Positions 35,940-46,849 of a DNA stretch of 64,000 nucleotides are shown here, one piece after another. Origin of the DNA: Acheta domesticus (Eukaryota; Arthropoda; Insecta; Orthoptera; Gryllidae); contig JAHLJT010000631.1 in the NCBI GenBank assembly GCA_031308135.1, forward strand, positions 150,099,425 through 150,163,424, written 5' to 3'. The notes beneath the pieces were generated by a model, which ran no database searches, was not told the DNA's origin, and was given only the letters and a program-made list of their open reading frames with translations. Every line of letters begins with the position of its first letter. Within the stretch, counting starts at the first letter, position 1. Both the position numbers and the translations under genes were made by a program.

Positions 35940-36743
35940 TGTTGCCACATACATTTCAAATTGGATTCGTATTTGGCGCCGTGGCGGGAGATTGGTTTTT
36001 ATAACAATCTTTGGCCCTTTATTACTAGCTCAGAATTTGCATTTTGAACGTACCACGTCGGACTTCCCTAAAAAATTCCCTCCAAAACCGCGTGATAGGC
36101 GCTAAAAGAGCGGGTATATAAACTTCCTTTGTTTTCTGTCGAAATTGGATTCGTCCTGGAGTCCGCTCGTAATAGTGTTATGTGTCTTCGACAGCGGGCA
36201 GCACTTGCTGGGGTTCCGTCCCAGGCACTCTGGGGCAGAGGAAATTATTAAAGACACACTCGAGCTCCGTTTTAACCAATGACAGCATTCAATTCACACA
36301 AATTCAAACAGCGAAACAGGTTTTTCAAAGTAGTCGCTCCGCCCAGTGAACGAGCTTCAGTGCGCTCGCATTAACGTTCCATGAGAACAGTTTAACTTAG
36401 CAAGGTTGGCATACCTGTCGCCTTTGAGAAAGCCTTTCAAAGAGAAACCATCTTTTCGCGGGAAACGGTTCATGCATGAGCAAATTTGTGGAATACAGAT
36501 TAAAAGAAGGCATTGTTTTTCGTGTGAGACTCAGGTAACGGGTTAAACGATTTATTCCCTGATTGCTTATTTACTTATACTATCTTCTAATAAGAAGGGT
36601 ATACTGTGTCTTTTCAGAGATCGAACGAGCGAACGAGCATACCATAACATTTCGTCTCGCCGTAACCAAAACTGATGACCGCTCTCCCAAAAAATTGAAC
36701 AATAACCCAAATCTGAAAAAGGAGCTATATCGCCGCCTTAACA
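35940..36743 (+). mobile_element. Solo LTR with 5-bp target duplication
   Basis: The 804-bp block begins TGTTGCC and ends TTAACA (TG...CA with an inverted TGTT/AACA), and is flanked by GGGGT at 35,935-35,939 and 36,744-36,748. Removing it restores the reading VNSSVP...MDEKNYET of the host LINE. A TATATAAA box lies at 36,115 with a plausible start about 30 bp on, and ATTAAAGA near 36,247 could serve as a polyadenylation signal. No internal retrovirus-like genes are present, so it arose by LTR-LTR recombination. The 5-bp duplication fits Copia, BEL or Gypsy-type elements. Confidence 0.85.
36115..36122 (+). promoter_or_regulatory. TATA box of the solo LTR
   Basis: TATATAAA in GGGTATATAAACTTCC, about 175 bp into the LTR. 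It is the only well-formed TATA element in the block. Confidence 0.5.
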
Positions 36744-37304
36744 GGGGTACAGAGCTGTTTACTCTGTTTTGATGTTCGCCTTCGGTTTTCTTGGCTGGCC
36801 CCAAAATTATCTATGATACTAGACATCCAGTTGCATATATGATGTGATTGATATCAGTAATATTTAGATATCTGCCTGGGGTATGTACCACCTCATTTAA
36901 GACAGAATTTGCTGTCTCTATCACTCTCGGTGCACGAGTTTCAAACGGATGTTGACTAACTCTTTCTATCTCGCGCCGAAGGAGATTTCGCATCGTGCCC
37001 TTACCGTCTAATTCATTGCCAGATGAATATTCACCACTGACGTGTGCTTCATTGGAAAGAGATGAACCTTCCACGGGATCATCATTTTCAAGTTCTACAT
37101 GTTCGTTCTGTGGATTGTTCGAGCGAAGTACATACTCCGCATTTCTCTCAATGTCAGCAAGTTGTTCTGCTGTAAATTTTCCACTGTGTCGTCGTTGACT
37201 GGCAAGCTTCTTTGAGTGTAGGGTACGTCTCATATCTGTGTTCTGCTCTTTCCATACCTTGAAAACGTCTTATTTCTGAGTCCCCATTTTTTGCTTTTGC
37301 ATAG

Positions 37305-37377
37305 TAAAAGCATCGGGGTTGAACCCCCGAACGTGGGTATAGCAGTCCGTTACGCAAACCGCTACACCATCGCCGCC
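37305..37377 (-). repeat. tRNA-like sequence inside LINE copy 1
   Basis: Minus strand reads GGCGGCGATGGTGTAGCGG (A box) through to GGGGGTTCAACCCCGATG (a perfect B box with T-stem) over about 70 bp, the length of a tRNA head. The expected acceptor stem does not close, so it is a SINE head or degenerate tRNA, not a functional tRNA. The equivalent site in copies 2 and 3 lacks it. Confidence 0.65.
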
Positions 37378-37438
37378 GCTACACCATCGCTACACCATCG
37401 CTACACCACCGCTACACCACCGCTACACCATCGCCGCC
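37361..37438. repeat. 11-bp minisatellite built from the tRNA A-box
   Basis: GCTACACCATC (or ...CACC) occurs six times, five of them directly head-to-tail (37,378-37,432), bracketed by GCCGCC. It is the reverse complement of GATGGTGTAGC, the A-box start of the adjacent tRNA-like sequence. Confidence 0.9.
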
Positions 37439-38105
37439 GATGGCTTTGATCTACTGCCGGCTCTGGGTCCCTGGGACTAACGTCCGTGGGATGGCCAGAC
37501 GTCGACAAGGTGACATTAGCTCGGTTTCTGAGAAGGTATGGGACATTAGTAGAACAAGGCACGTTTGGGTTCATTGCATTGCTTGTTCAATCCCTTTTGC
37601 TCACTGATTTTAAATGAAGATTCGCAGGACGCAAGATCGAGTTCACAGATCACACTTAACTCTTGGGTTGTTTCCTGCCATCCGTTGCGACCCAAAGTGG
37701 CCTCGGGGCATCCCCCCGCAGGGTCCAGCAAGGGGTCCCTCCGATCGCCAGTCGGCATTACTAAACCCTACGGGATTTTCACTGACTGCTGAAGGCAGCC
37801 TTCTTCGCTGGCTAAACCAAGGTTCTGGCCTCCACTCTATTCAGGGGCCTGGTGTGTCAACCCAGTTTCTCTCCTATACCCTCAATGGACTGACAACAGG
37901 AAGTGTAAAGGTTCATGACCCTTTCCTCTCTACCTACTTCCTACTCTCCTCACAATGGAGTATTGCTTCGTCTGATCCCCCACCTTCAATCTATTCAGCA
38001 AGGGAGGCCCTACCAGTAGCTACGCTACCGCTGACATAGCTCTCAGGCTCATGGGGGTACTCAAGCTCCACCACCAACTGTAAGGTCGTGTTTTCCCTAG
38101 GAAGA

Positions 38106-38106
<1 letters not shown>

Positions 38107-38156
<50 letters not shown>

Positions 38157-38157
38157 T
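38107..38157. repeat. (ATT)n/(TAA)n microsatellite between two LINE copies
   Basis: A pure trinucleotide tract of about 17 units that separates the 5' terminus of copy 1 from the 3' terminus of copy 2. Confidence 0.97.
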
Positions 38158-38264
38158 TTCCATTACATCACGACTAAAGATCTTATGAGTCGGTTGAATA
38201 TAAAATCTACTCGACAACCAACTACCAACTACCTAAGGAGCAGACCCGGTGACTATCAGTGCCT

Positions 38265-41200
38265 CTACAATACTTTACGCAAAATGTGGGCTGTTCCAAA
38301 TAAAGCTATTTCTTGCACTTCCCAGTCTTTTGAATTACCAGGGAGTTTAGACAAGTTCTTACTCAAATTTTGCGGAACAAATCCCAGAGCTCCGATAACT
38401 ATCGGGACGAACTGTGCTTTTACGCCCCACATTCGGCTGATCTCGATTTCCAAACTCTTGTATTTAAGACGTTTCTCGGCCTCCTTGGTAACGACGTTTT
38501 GATCGCAAGGTACAGCAACATCGATAAGTAAACACGATTTTTTCGCCAAATCCCGGATAACTATATCCGGTTTGTTTGCCGCTATCGTGCGATCAGTTTG
38601 AATTTGTTGGTCGTACAATATCGTACACAATCCAACAGACGTCACCGGTTTTGGTGAGTGTTCGTACCACTTGGGGCATGTGTTTGGAACTTCGAGTGCG
38701 GTACAGATCTGCCAGTGGACGTAGCTACACACCCTGTCATGTCTTTTCAGGTATTCAGTCTTTGCTAGGATTGGACAAGCTGAGACAATATGAACGATGG
38801 TTTCTACTTGCTCCTGGCAAATGCGGCATTTATCATCTTGGGAAATTTTGAGAACCGCTTCATCATAATGTCGTGTTCTCAACGCCTGATCTTGGGCAGC
38901 TATTAGTGCTTCCGATTCTGGCTTCATTCTTCCCCTTTTAAGCCACATAAATGATTGATCTTTATTGATCTGCACCTTGTCCATTCTTTTTAGGTATTGT
39001 CCGTGGAGTGGTTTGTCTCTCCACGATTTCTTTAACATTTTTTGTGTCTCACACTTCATGTTTAGCAGCATCAGAAGTTCATTGTCTGTGTTATTTGACG
39101 TGTCTTGCCTAGTTCTCTTCGCAATGTTTCTTGCTACACTAACAATGCCTCTGTTTCCCATTCTTCGGTCAGATTTCATGACCTGCCTCATTAGAGGATC
39201 ATCTTGATGGCTGACTACATACTTCCCTAACCCGACTATTGCGTTGTGCCAGGAGGCTTCAATTTGTCTGAGGCCTCTTCCTCCTTCCTTACGTGACACA
39301 TAAAGCCTATGTATATCAGCTCGAGGGTGGGAAACGTGATGCATTGTTAGCAGTTTTCTGGTTTTTCGATCCATGGTGCGAATTTCTTGCTCAGTCCAGT
39401 CCACTAGCCCAAAACTGTATTCGGCTACAGGTACAGCCAAACTACCTATTGTAGATATTTTATTTCTGGAATTCAGAGCGAACTGCAGGACCAGTCTCAC
39501 TCTCCTATATTACTCCCTACGAATTCTCTCTTTCATTCTGTCATTCGAGATGGTTTCTCATTCTTCAATGCCCGGATATTTGTAAGTTTTACCTGGCTCA
39601 AGATCTTGAATCACAGTGTGCGTATCAATTTCAATGTTCTCAGACGTTGAGAGTTTCCCTCTTTTTAAATTGATTTTTGCACACTTGTGAAGACCAAACT
39701 TCATGGAGATGTCATGCTAAAGTCACTCACGACAGAGAGCATTTGGGAGAGAATCGCTTCATTCTTAGCAAACACTTTAAGATCATCCATGTAGAACAAA
39801 TGTGATACTGGCTTTTCATCCCCATGGAGCTTAAAACCAAAGTCAGCTTGCGACAACTGTCTCGATAGTGGGATCAAACTAATGCAAAACAGCAATGGGG
39901 ATAATGAATCTCCTTGAAAAATACCCCTGTTAATCTGAATACTTCTGATTTCTACAGCTTCCTTTCCGCTGTGTATTAGTAACCTGGTACTCCACGACTT
40001 CATACTAGCCTTGCAAAATTCAATAAGTCTAGGATGAAATCGATAGATGTCCAGGGTCTTCAAAATCCAATCGTGTGGTACACTATCAAAGGCCTTTTGG
40101 TAGTCAATCCAAGCCACACTCAAATTACGTTTGCGTTTCTTTACATCATTCAAGATGACTATTCAGTAGCAAGATTTCCTTACAGCCATAAGAGCCTTTA
40201 CGACATCCTTTTTGTTCAGCTGGCATTAGATGATTCTTATCTAGATGTCTGTACATTTTGTCAGCTATGGCTGCAGTGATGAATTTGTACAGGACTGGCA
40301 GACAAGTAATTGGCCAGTAGTTCTTCGCCAAAGAGCTGTCTCCCGATTTGGGTAGCAAATACGTGATGCCCCGTGTGAGCCATTCCGGGAGTTCTTTTGG
40401 GTTTTCAAAAATGTTATTAACAGCCTTTGCTAGATGAGAATGTATTGCTGTTAATTTCTTAATCCAATAAATCTGGATTTTATCAATCCCGGGGGACTTC
40501 CAGTTTCCCATGTTCTTAATTGCTTGGAAGAGGTCCTCTTCCGAGAATTGATGAACATCTTCCACTGTTTCTACAAGTTCATCGGCAGCATCAACTTCAG
40601 ATTGAAGCCAAGATGCGTCTTTGTTGTAGGATCTGGGATCTGCTCTCCTCCCAGATTGCTGCCCAAAATGCTTCGACGTCATCTTTTGAAGGAGTAACAG
40701 CTTTGCCATTCGGTTTTTGAGTCAGATTGCGATAGAATCTCTTCGCGTCTGTTTCAAACAACCGGATCTGTAGACGGAAATCTATTCTACGTTTGTGACG
40801 TCTAATTCTTTGAGTCCATGCTTGAATTTTCCCTTTTAGCTTCTCAACTACCATTAGCCTGCTGGTGTCATTTTCAATTTGGTATTTTTGTTCAACATTG
40901 AATATTTTTCGTTGAACTTTAGAGGTGTGCGTTGATTCAGAAGATGCCTCAGCTAAGAGTGATATTTCGCGCCGGGTGTCGGCCATCCGTTTCATAATTC
41001 TGTTCATCCATTGGGGAACAGAGCTGTTTACTCTGGTTTGCTGTCGGCCGTCGGTGTTCTTGGCTGGCCCCAAAATTATCTGAGATACTAGATATCCAGT
41101 TGCATATATGATGTGATTGATTTCAGTAATATCTAGATCTCTGCCTGGGGTCTCTACCACCTGATTTAAGACAGAATTCATTGTTTCTATCACTCATTTA

Positions 41201-41870
41201 GCTTTCGCATTTTCATATATTCTCCTCAACGGTTCGCGAGATTCAAACGGAAGTTGACTAACTCTTTCTATCTCGCGCCGAAGGAAATTTCGCATTATGT
41301 CCTTATCGTGTAATTCATTGCCAGAAGAATTTTCACCACTGACGTGTGTTTCACTGGAAAGATATGAACCTTCCACGGGATCATCATTTTCAAATTCTAC
41401 ATGTTCGTCATGTGGATTGTTCGAGCGAAGTACATACTCCGCATTTCTCTGAATGTCAGCAAGTTGTTCTGCTGTGAATTTTCCACTGCTGAGTATGTAT
41501 CGTCGTTGACTGGCAAGCTTCTTTGAGTCTAGGGTAGGTCTCATATCTGGGTTCCGCTCTCTCCAGACCTTAAAAACTTCTATTTCTGAGCTCCCATTTT
41601 TCGCTTTTGCATAGTAAAATCACCACATCACCTCCTTAATTCATCTCGGGTCCTTCTCTGACGATGGCTTCGAGCTACTGCCGGCTCTGGGTCCCTGGGA
41701 CTAACATCCGTGGGATGGCCAGACGCCGACAAGGTGACATTAGCTCGGTTTCTGAGCAGGTATGGGACATTGGTAGAACAAGGCACGTTAAGATTCATTA
41801 CATTTCTGGTTCTATTCATTTTGCTCATTGGTTTGAATTGAAGATTCGCAGGACGCAATTTCGAGTTCAC
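38265..41870 (-). pseudogene. Polyprotein ORF of LINE copy 2 (RT + CCHC + RLE)
   Basis: Reverse transcriptase/endonuclease polyprotein for target-primed reverse transcription. In order: a basic N-terminal motif (RQRRTRDELRREV, about 41,650), a linker helical region (KIQAWTQRIRRHKRRIDF, 40,830), RT fingers (WLTRGITYLLPKSGDSSLAK), motif A (AWIDYQKAFDSVPHDW, 40,100), motif B (INRGIFQGDSLSPLLF, 39,900) and motif C (FYMDDLKVFA, 39,790). An intact 411-codon C-terminal frame (39,500-38,265) follows. It carries a CCHC knuckle (C-x2-C-x8-H-x4-C, residues 225-242) and a restriction-like endonuclease (NKPDIVIRD, then LLIDVAVPCD, residues 309-333). Lesions: a stop at 41,193 after NAKAK, and frameshifts near 41,640, 40,600, 40,155 and 39,705. 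Confidence 0.9.
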
Positions 41871-42227
41871 AGATCACCCTTAACCCTTGGATTGTTTCCT
41901 GCCATCCGTTACTGCGATCCACAGTGGCCTCGGGGCATCCCCCCGCAGGGTCCAGCAAGGGGTCCCTCCGATCGGCAGTCGGCATTACTAAACCCTACGG
42001 GATTTTCACTGACTGCTGAAGGCAGCCTCCTTCGCTGGCTAATGCAAGGTTCGGGCCTCCACTCTAATCAGTGGCCTGGTGTGCCAACCCAGTTTCTCTC
42101 CTGTACCCTCTATGGGCCGACAACAGGAAGTCCAAAGGTTCATGACCCTCCCCTCTCTACTTAATTCCCACTCTCCTCAAAATAGAGTACTTCTTCGTCT
42201 GACCCCTCATCTTCAACCTATTCAGCA

Positions 42228-42330
42228 AGGGAGGCCCTACCGTTAGCTAGGCTACCACTGACATAGCTTTAAGTCTCATGGGGGTACTCAAGCTCCACCA
42301 CCAACTGCAAGGACGTGCTCCCTAGGTGGA

Positions 42331-42331
<1 letters not shown>
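42228..42331 (-). ncRNA. Candidate HDV-like ribozyme at LINE 5' end (copy 2)
   Basis: The first 7 nt of the element (CTCCACC) pair perfectly with nt 33-39 (GGTGGAG). A GGT at nt 30-32 directly before that strand can pair with TCC/ACC at nt 19-21 around an 8-nt loop. AGGGAG at nt 9-14 can pair with CTCCCT at nt 99-104. This is the P1, P3 and P2 order of a nested double pseudoknot, with cleavage expected at the element's first base. A CTAAC sits upstream of the P2 3' strand, but the joining segment is longer than usual, which is the weak point. HDV-like ribozymes are known at the 5' ends of R2 and several other LINEs. Confidence 0.45.
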
Positions 42332-42384
<53 letters not shown>

Positions 42385-42385
42385 T
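42332..42385. repeat. (ATT)n/(TAA)n microsatellite, 5' flank of copy 2
   Basis: About 18 perfect units directly abutting the 5' terminus of the full-length LINE. Confidence 0.97.
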
Positions 42386-42974
42386 GTTCTTTGTCTCAGA
42401 GTTTATGTCTGAGGACGTGCAGGTCCAACCATATAACAATACCACTTGAGAGGCCATACAGTACCAATGCTGGGTTTGGTTTAACACAATGCGAACATTC
42501 TATACGTCTCTAAAAATCATAGTTTTGGACATACAGAATTATAATACTAGTGTGTAGGTCAACTATTTCCAAGTATCCCTTCAAATGTTTGTTGACCAAA
42601 CCAGTTGCTGTAATTACTATTGTAATTATTTGCAATTAATTGAGTTTATACCGTTTTTTATATTCTATTGTAAGTGGAGTGTACTAAGATATTTTTCCAG
42701 ATTCTGTTTATTAATAATGTAATCAGCCAGATGAGTGATACGAATAGATTTCCTGGTGATATCTATATTAATAAAGATTATTGATGATACATTTATGTGT
42801 GTGAATTGGAATATCATAGTACAGTTTGTAATGTTTTGTTCCCATCTTGGTCTAGCTTTATACTCATAAAATGGGCAAGTTTTTTCGTCTGAGAAGAGAA
42901 TGAATTTTAATGCTAAGGCCTAGTGAATAATGTTATTAGCAAGGTTATGACAATTATGAAGATATTCTGTATTG
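42386..42974. other. Non-coding interval
   Basis: AT-rich, with no recognised feature. Confidence 0.5.
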
Positions 42975-44440
42975 GCCATTTTTACTTTCCGTATACATAC
43001 GTATATACGGAGCAATATACATAGTATAGGGGAAGTTATGTAATACTGCGCGAAAAAAACGGCGAATTTTTGCCAGAAAGAAAAATAATTGTCAGGAACT
43101 GCTAACGAACTAGTCGTACGACAGAATGGCAAAGACTTTCCCGCATTAGTTTTCTATTTCCTTGGGTATCGGCTATCTATTCGGAATTGCCACATGCTTG
43201 CGCCAGATGTAATACATCGCCGCCCAAAGTACATTTTATTAATTTTTCAGTTTCCTAATGGTAGAACGGAAATATTAATTTTAGAATATTAAAGAACAGT
43301 AAAATATCGTCCTAAATAGCAATTTTCCATGAAACATTTTTAGCCGTTTTTAAGAAATTGGCGTTTAAGCGCCACCAAAAATGCGTAATTTAAAGCTTTT
43401 TCGCAGTTTTCGAAAAACTTCATTTGAAGCAGTTTAACAGACAAATGCAATTGTGTTTACAAATTGCTGGCTATGTGCATATTAAATGTGTGAGAAATAT
43501 TTCAAACAAATTATATTTGTGTAATTATTGCAAAAACAAAAAAGTACCCCGAATTGAACTTTACATCATAATAAAGAGTGCAATTAGCACTATGCGTTCG
43601 AAAAATTTGAAGAAAAAATTTGGAGCTATTTATGTGAAAATAGCCTTAGAGCGTTTCTGAAAATGCGGAATTTTGAGCTAGTTCTCACTGAAAACGGTTG
43701 AGTTCTCAAAAAACTTTGTATTATATTATTTAATGCACATGTTTTTCTTAATATAATACTGTGAGCAAATTGCCACAAATGAAAATATTACCGACATAAG
43801 ATACAAGTCAAAGAATTAACATTTTTGTAATTTTTGAAAAAGAAAAGGATAGCGGCGTTTATGTAATCTCAGAGAGTACATTTAGCACTATCTCTACCAC
43901 CTGTTTAAAGAAAAAATGTGGAGGCATTATTGAGAAAATATTTTTTTATAATTTTTTTATAAAATTGCTAAGATTTCGCACTAAAAATAATACAGTTTTC
44001 AAAGAAATATACATGAAATTTAATTAATGAAAGAACGGACTTTGGATAACAAATTTTATTTGGAGAAAAAAATCTCTATCTTTAATTTTGTAGTTGTGGG
44101 AAGACGCCGAAGAAATTAAGATTTTTCAAATTTTTGGAATTTCAGTGTTAACCAAGAGAATATGACCTATATCACATTTATACGTGTATTTCACTCTATT
44201 CTTACAAGAAATTTTGAGAAAAAATCTGGAGTGTTTTTTGAGAAAATTTTGAAAATGTCCGGAGACTTCACGTAAAATACCCCCAAATTTTGAGGAATGA
44301 TTTTCAAAATCGCGGCGCCTTGAGTGGATCCAAATCGACCGGAGAATATTCATTTTGGAAGAAATTGTACGTATGGTTTAGGCAGTGTTGTTCACAGACT
44401 GACGGACAGACGTTTTGGAGAAAAACAATTTTTCGATATC
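42975..44440. repeat. Repeat family A, copy with left terminal repeat
   Basis: Starts with GTATACATACGTATATACGG and the head motif GAAGTTATGTAATACTGCGCG in direct orientation. It then switches to the interior in the same orientation as the 20.9-kb copy (CTAGTCGTACGACAGAATGG onward) and reaches the GACGGACAGACG segment at 44,400. A direct head on the left here, and an inverted head on the right of the 20.9-kb copy, together imply terminal inverted repeats. The right end is cut by Tc1-derived sequence. Confidence 0.8.
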
Positions 44441-45045
44441 AGGGTAAAATAACGGTCGACGTGCGGCGAGCCTTGCGTTGTGCAACCGCCTGCCAATGAT
44501 GATACTTACAGGATGTGACCGTGTAGGCTGCACAGCCCCCTGAATCCGTTGGATGTTTCGCGCGTGGCGGACAATCCGTCGTTTCTCCCTCCCCGTGGTG
44601 TGTGGCGGACGTTCAGATCCTGCATGTCGTGTGTGCGTGCCTTCCTCAACCCCCAACAGCGGGCGATGGTGTTGTCTGTACGACCGGTCTGGCGCGCAAT
44701 ATGGCGACAGGACCACCCATCCTCCCGCAGACCCACGATACGGCCCCTCTCGATCGCGTCTAACTGGACAACCGGCTGTGGAACGCGTCGCCTAGGTATA
44801 GTGTACGTGAAGGGGACGCTCTAGCGACGCTACCCGATGTCGCAATGGCCGGCGCGGCCGTTTGAGGCCCTCTTATCTCGGCCGGTGGGCACAACGTCAC
44901 GCCCTTATCCCCGACCCCCATGTGCGCGGCCGACCGTGAAAACGAAATCATTGTCTTAGTGAATGGTGTGCAAAATACGCATCAAGTTTGCAGCGGATCA
45001 GTAGGGTCCTTTGGGGTGCAGCATTTTTTATGACGATGAGTGTAT
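44430..45045 (-). pseudogene. Tc1-like transposase, N-terminal fragment
   Basis: Minus strand from a TATACACTCATCGTCATAAA terminus (45,044 downward), followed by GC-rich 5' sequence. The paired-like helix-turn-helix QLDAIERGRIVGLREDGW (about 44,765), then SCRHIARQTGRTDNTIARCW, a GRNDGLSATR linker, and after a frameshift GRRLHNARLAARRPLF (about 44,455). These are the DNA-binding half of a Tc1-family transposase, which normally has a DD34E catalytic domain next. That domain is missing because the sequence runs into family A repeat at 44,440. High GC contrasts with the AT-rich surroundings and marks it as an insertion. Confidence 0.85.
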
Positions 45046-46129
45046 AACAATAGTATATTTAATTGTTATATTTTGGTATCCATTTTCAGTTTCTTGCCAG
45101 GGATATCAACAATGCCAATTAAAATATATTCAATGCGAATTAGTGGTTGAAATATCTTATCAATATTCAGATTCATAATACGACCTTTAATAACATATGA
45201 TTGCACTATTTGGTGAGGTGCTGCTCAAATACATATTCAGAAATTGCAAATTATACTTAAAAAATGTCTCTGTTAGACAATCAACGCACCGTGGTTTTTA
45301 AGAAATGAACAATTACACAAATAACTCTCAATTAAAAGCATAAAAACAAGGATACTAAAAATTTCTACAAATTTCTACTTGTCATTACACTCTAGCCCAG
45401 CTGATGAACGTGTTAAAATAGGAAAATCATCTGCAATAAATTCAAGAATAAATTTAAATTTTTAAAATATTTACTACAACCTCCAGAATTTGGCTACTAA
45501 ATATAACTAATACATACAATACCATTGCTTAAAAATTAAAAATGTATTTAATCAATTAAAATAAGATATTAGAGGTCCCTGCGATGGTATCCCTCAGTAT
45601 TAATGTACAAAATTAAAATTGTTTCCCATGTTAATTCATCGGTACTTGAATCAGTTATATTTATGTATTCAATGCCATGAAATATTCTGTGTGTAATCGA
45701 ACAAGGATAAAATACATTATTTTAAAAGAAAATCCTCTTTTCAGGGTTATCAACAATGATAATTTGCAAAAATTGTATCCCATGCGAATTAGCGGTCATT
45801 GTTGCATGTTGCCCCTCATTGTTTGAACGCCTCACGGATAAGGCGATAATGACCAGCACTTTTCGCGGTAATATACGCTATTAATTTTATTTACGGATAA
45901 AATACGCATCGCGCATTGTTGGTAAATTTATGTAGAACGTGGATACACTGAATGCAATAGCATAAAGCTGTTTTTGCTTAAGGTTTAAATTTTAAAAAAA
46001 TATATGTATTTTTCACGTTTCCTTTGTTTAAGAACTTTTCAAATGGTAATTGAAATGTATGAGAGAAATTGTCGTATTATAATATTGTGTAGCTATTCGC
46101 AATGTTGCGAGAAAGTAGGTGATATTTTA
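45046..46129. other. Non-coding interval
   Basis: AT-rich. The segments 45,090-45,140 and 45,745-45,800 share ATCAACAATG and ATGCGAATTAG at similar spacing, a weak direct repeat. No gene. Confidence 0.5.
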
Positions 46130-46440
46130 GCACCACTAGTTGTAATATGCTTAGTAGACATACACCTCTTTGCTTCTCTTCACTGCCGACGGAGGCTGCT
46201 GAAACGAAGGGATAGGGCAACTCGCACGAGACGAAACAGGGCTGTGAGGAGGTTGGGCGGGGCGGGGCAGGGCAGGGCGGAAAGGACGGGGGGAGAAGGG
46301 TGGGGTGGGGGTGGCACAGAGCCACATCGATCTCGCAGAGACGGCTGCAGCGGTGGATGTTGGCGCAGACTGCAACGCCGACTGCTGGTGGAACGATTGA
46401 GTGCCCAGAGACTGCGCTGTAAAACAGTTCTACTAAACGC
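46130..46440. other. GC-rich island with G-run cluster
   Basis: 46,251-46,314 contains at least eight runs of three or more G (GGGCGGGGCGGGGCAGGG type, then GGGGGGAGAAGGGTGGGGTG), a strong potential G-quadruplex with GC-box-like repeats. Open frames on both strands are low-complexity. It could be a promoter-like island, but there is no exon with a donor to support a gene. Confidence 0.6.
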
Positions 46441-46849
46441 CTTCAGGCACGTTCACATTTCCGAGATGCCAATAATACTGATGTACAAATATTCATTTAG
46501 TCCGTAACCATTTAAAATAATTTACTGCATACGAGAGTTGGGACTGCTACACAAAAGTTAACGGTGAAAGTGGTTCTTCAGTTTCAAGGAAGGAAAATTA
46601 AAGAGAGTAGCATTTGTTCTCTGCACTTTATCTACGATTCAATGGAGATTAATCTCGTATATTTCTGAAAGACCGAGAATGTCTACGAGATGAATTTTGT
46701 AGCTCAAGTGGCAGCTCAAATGTCAACAAGAAAGGAAACGATGTACACCGTGACTGATGGAAAGTAATACTCTTCAGAAGTATTTGATCACTGCACAGTA
46801 TACTTGAGTTATGAAGTGAGTAAAATGAGACCTCACCAAAATTCTAAAC

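Larger units (their letters stand above)
34934..38106 (-). pseudogene. R4/Dong-like LINE, copy 1, 3'-truncated
   Basis: Minus-strand relative of the 38.16-42.33 kb element, from its 5' terminus at 38,106 to the middle of the RT. Recognisable parts: the KKLASQRR region (37,205), the segment QLADIERNAEYVLRSNNPQN, HIIYATGCLVS (36,815), linker LKEKIQAWAQQIRRYTPRI, RT fingers ITYLLPKAGDTSLARNYRPI (about 35,270) and HNTIGF-type sequence to 34,966. A 30-bp duplication (CTAGCCTTGCAAAACTCAAT twice) marks the broken 3' edge. An 804-bp solo LTR splits it at 35,940-36,743, and a tRNA-like insertion lies near its start. The RT catalytic block, CCHC and endonuclease are missing. Loss of the 3' rather than the 5' end is atypical for a LINE insertion and suggests later deletion. 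Confidence 0.85.
38158..42331 (-). mobile_element. R4/Dong-like LINE, copy 2, full length
   Basis: A 4.17-kb minus-strand non-LTR retrotransposon bounded on both sides by (TAA)n tracts. The order is a 5' UTR of about 460 bp with candidate ribozyme, a single ORF, then a short 3' UTR ending ACTCATAAGATCTTTAGTCG...GTAATGG. Insertion into TAA microsatellites and the single-ORF, RLE-type layout match what is known of Dong/R4-clade elements. It lies directly upstream (in element sense) of copy 1, making a head-to-tail pair. It has only a handful of inactivating lesions and is the best reference for the family in this window. Confidence 0.9.

Noticed and set aside
37565..39585. Several + strand ORFs (for example 37,614-38,039, 38,185-38,502, 38,576-38,851)
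   Set aside because: They lie antisense to the minus-strand LINE genes and mirror their coding sequence. Only the 5'-UTR antisense frame is kept as a finding.
46004..46507. 167-codon + ORF
   Set aside because: Half is AT-rich non-coding-like and half is Arg/Gly-rich translation of a G-run cluster; no domain or donor site.
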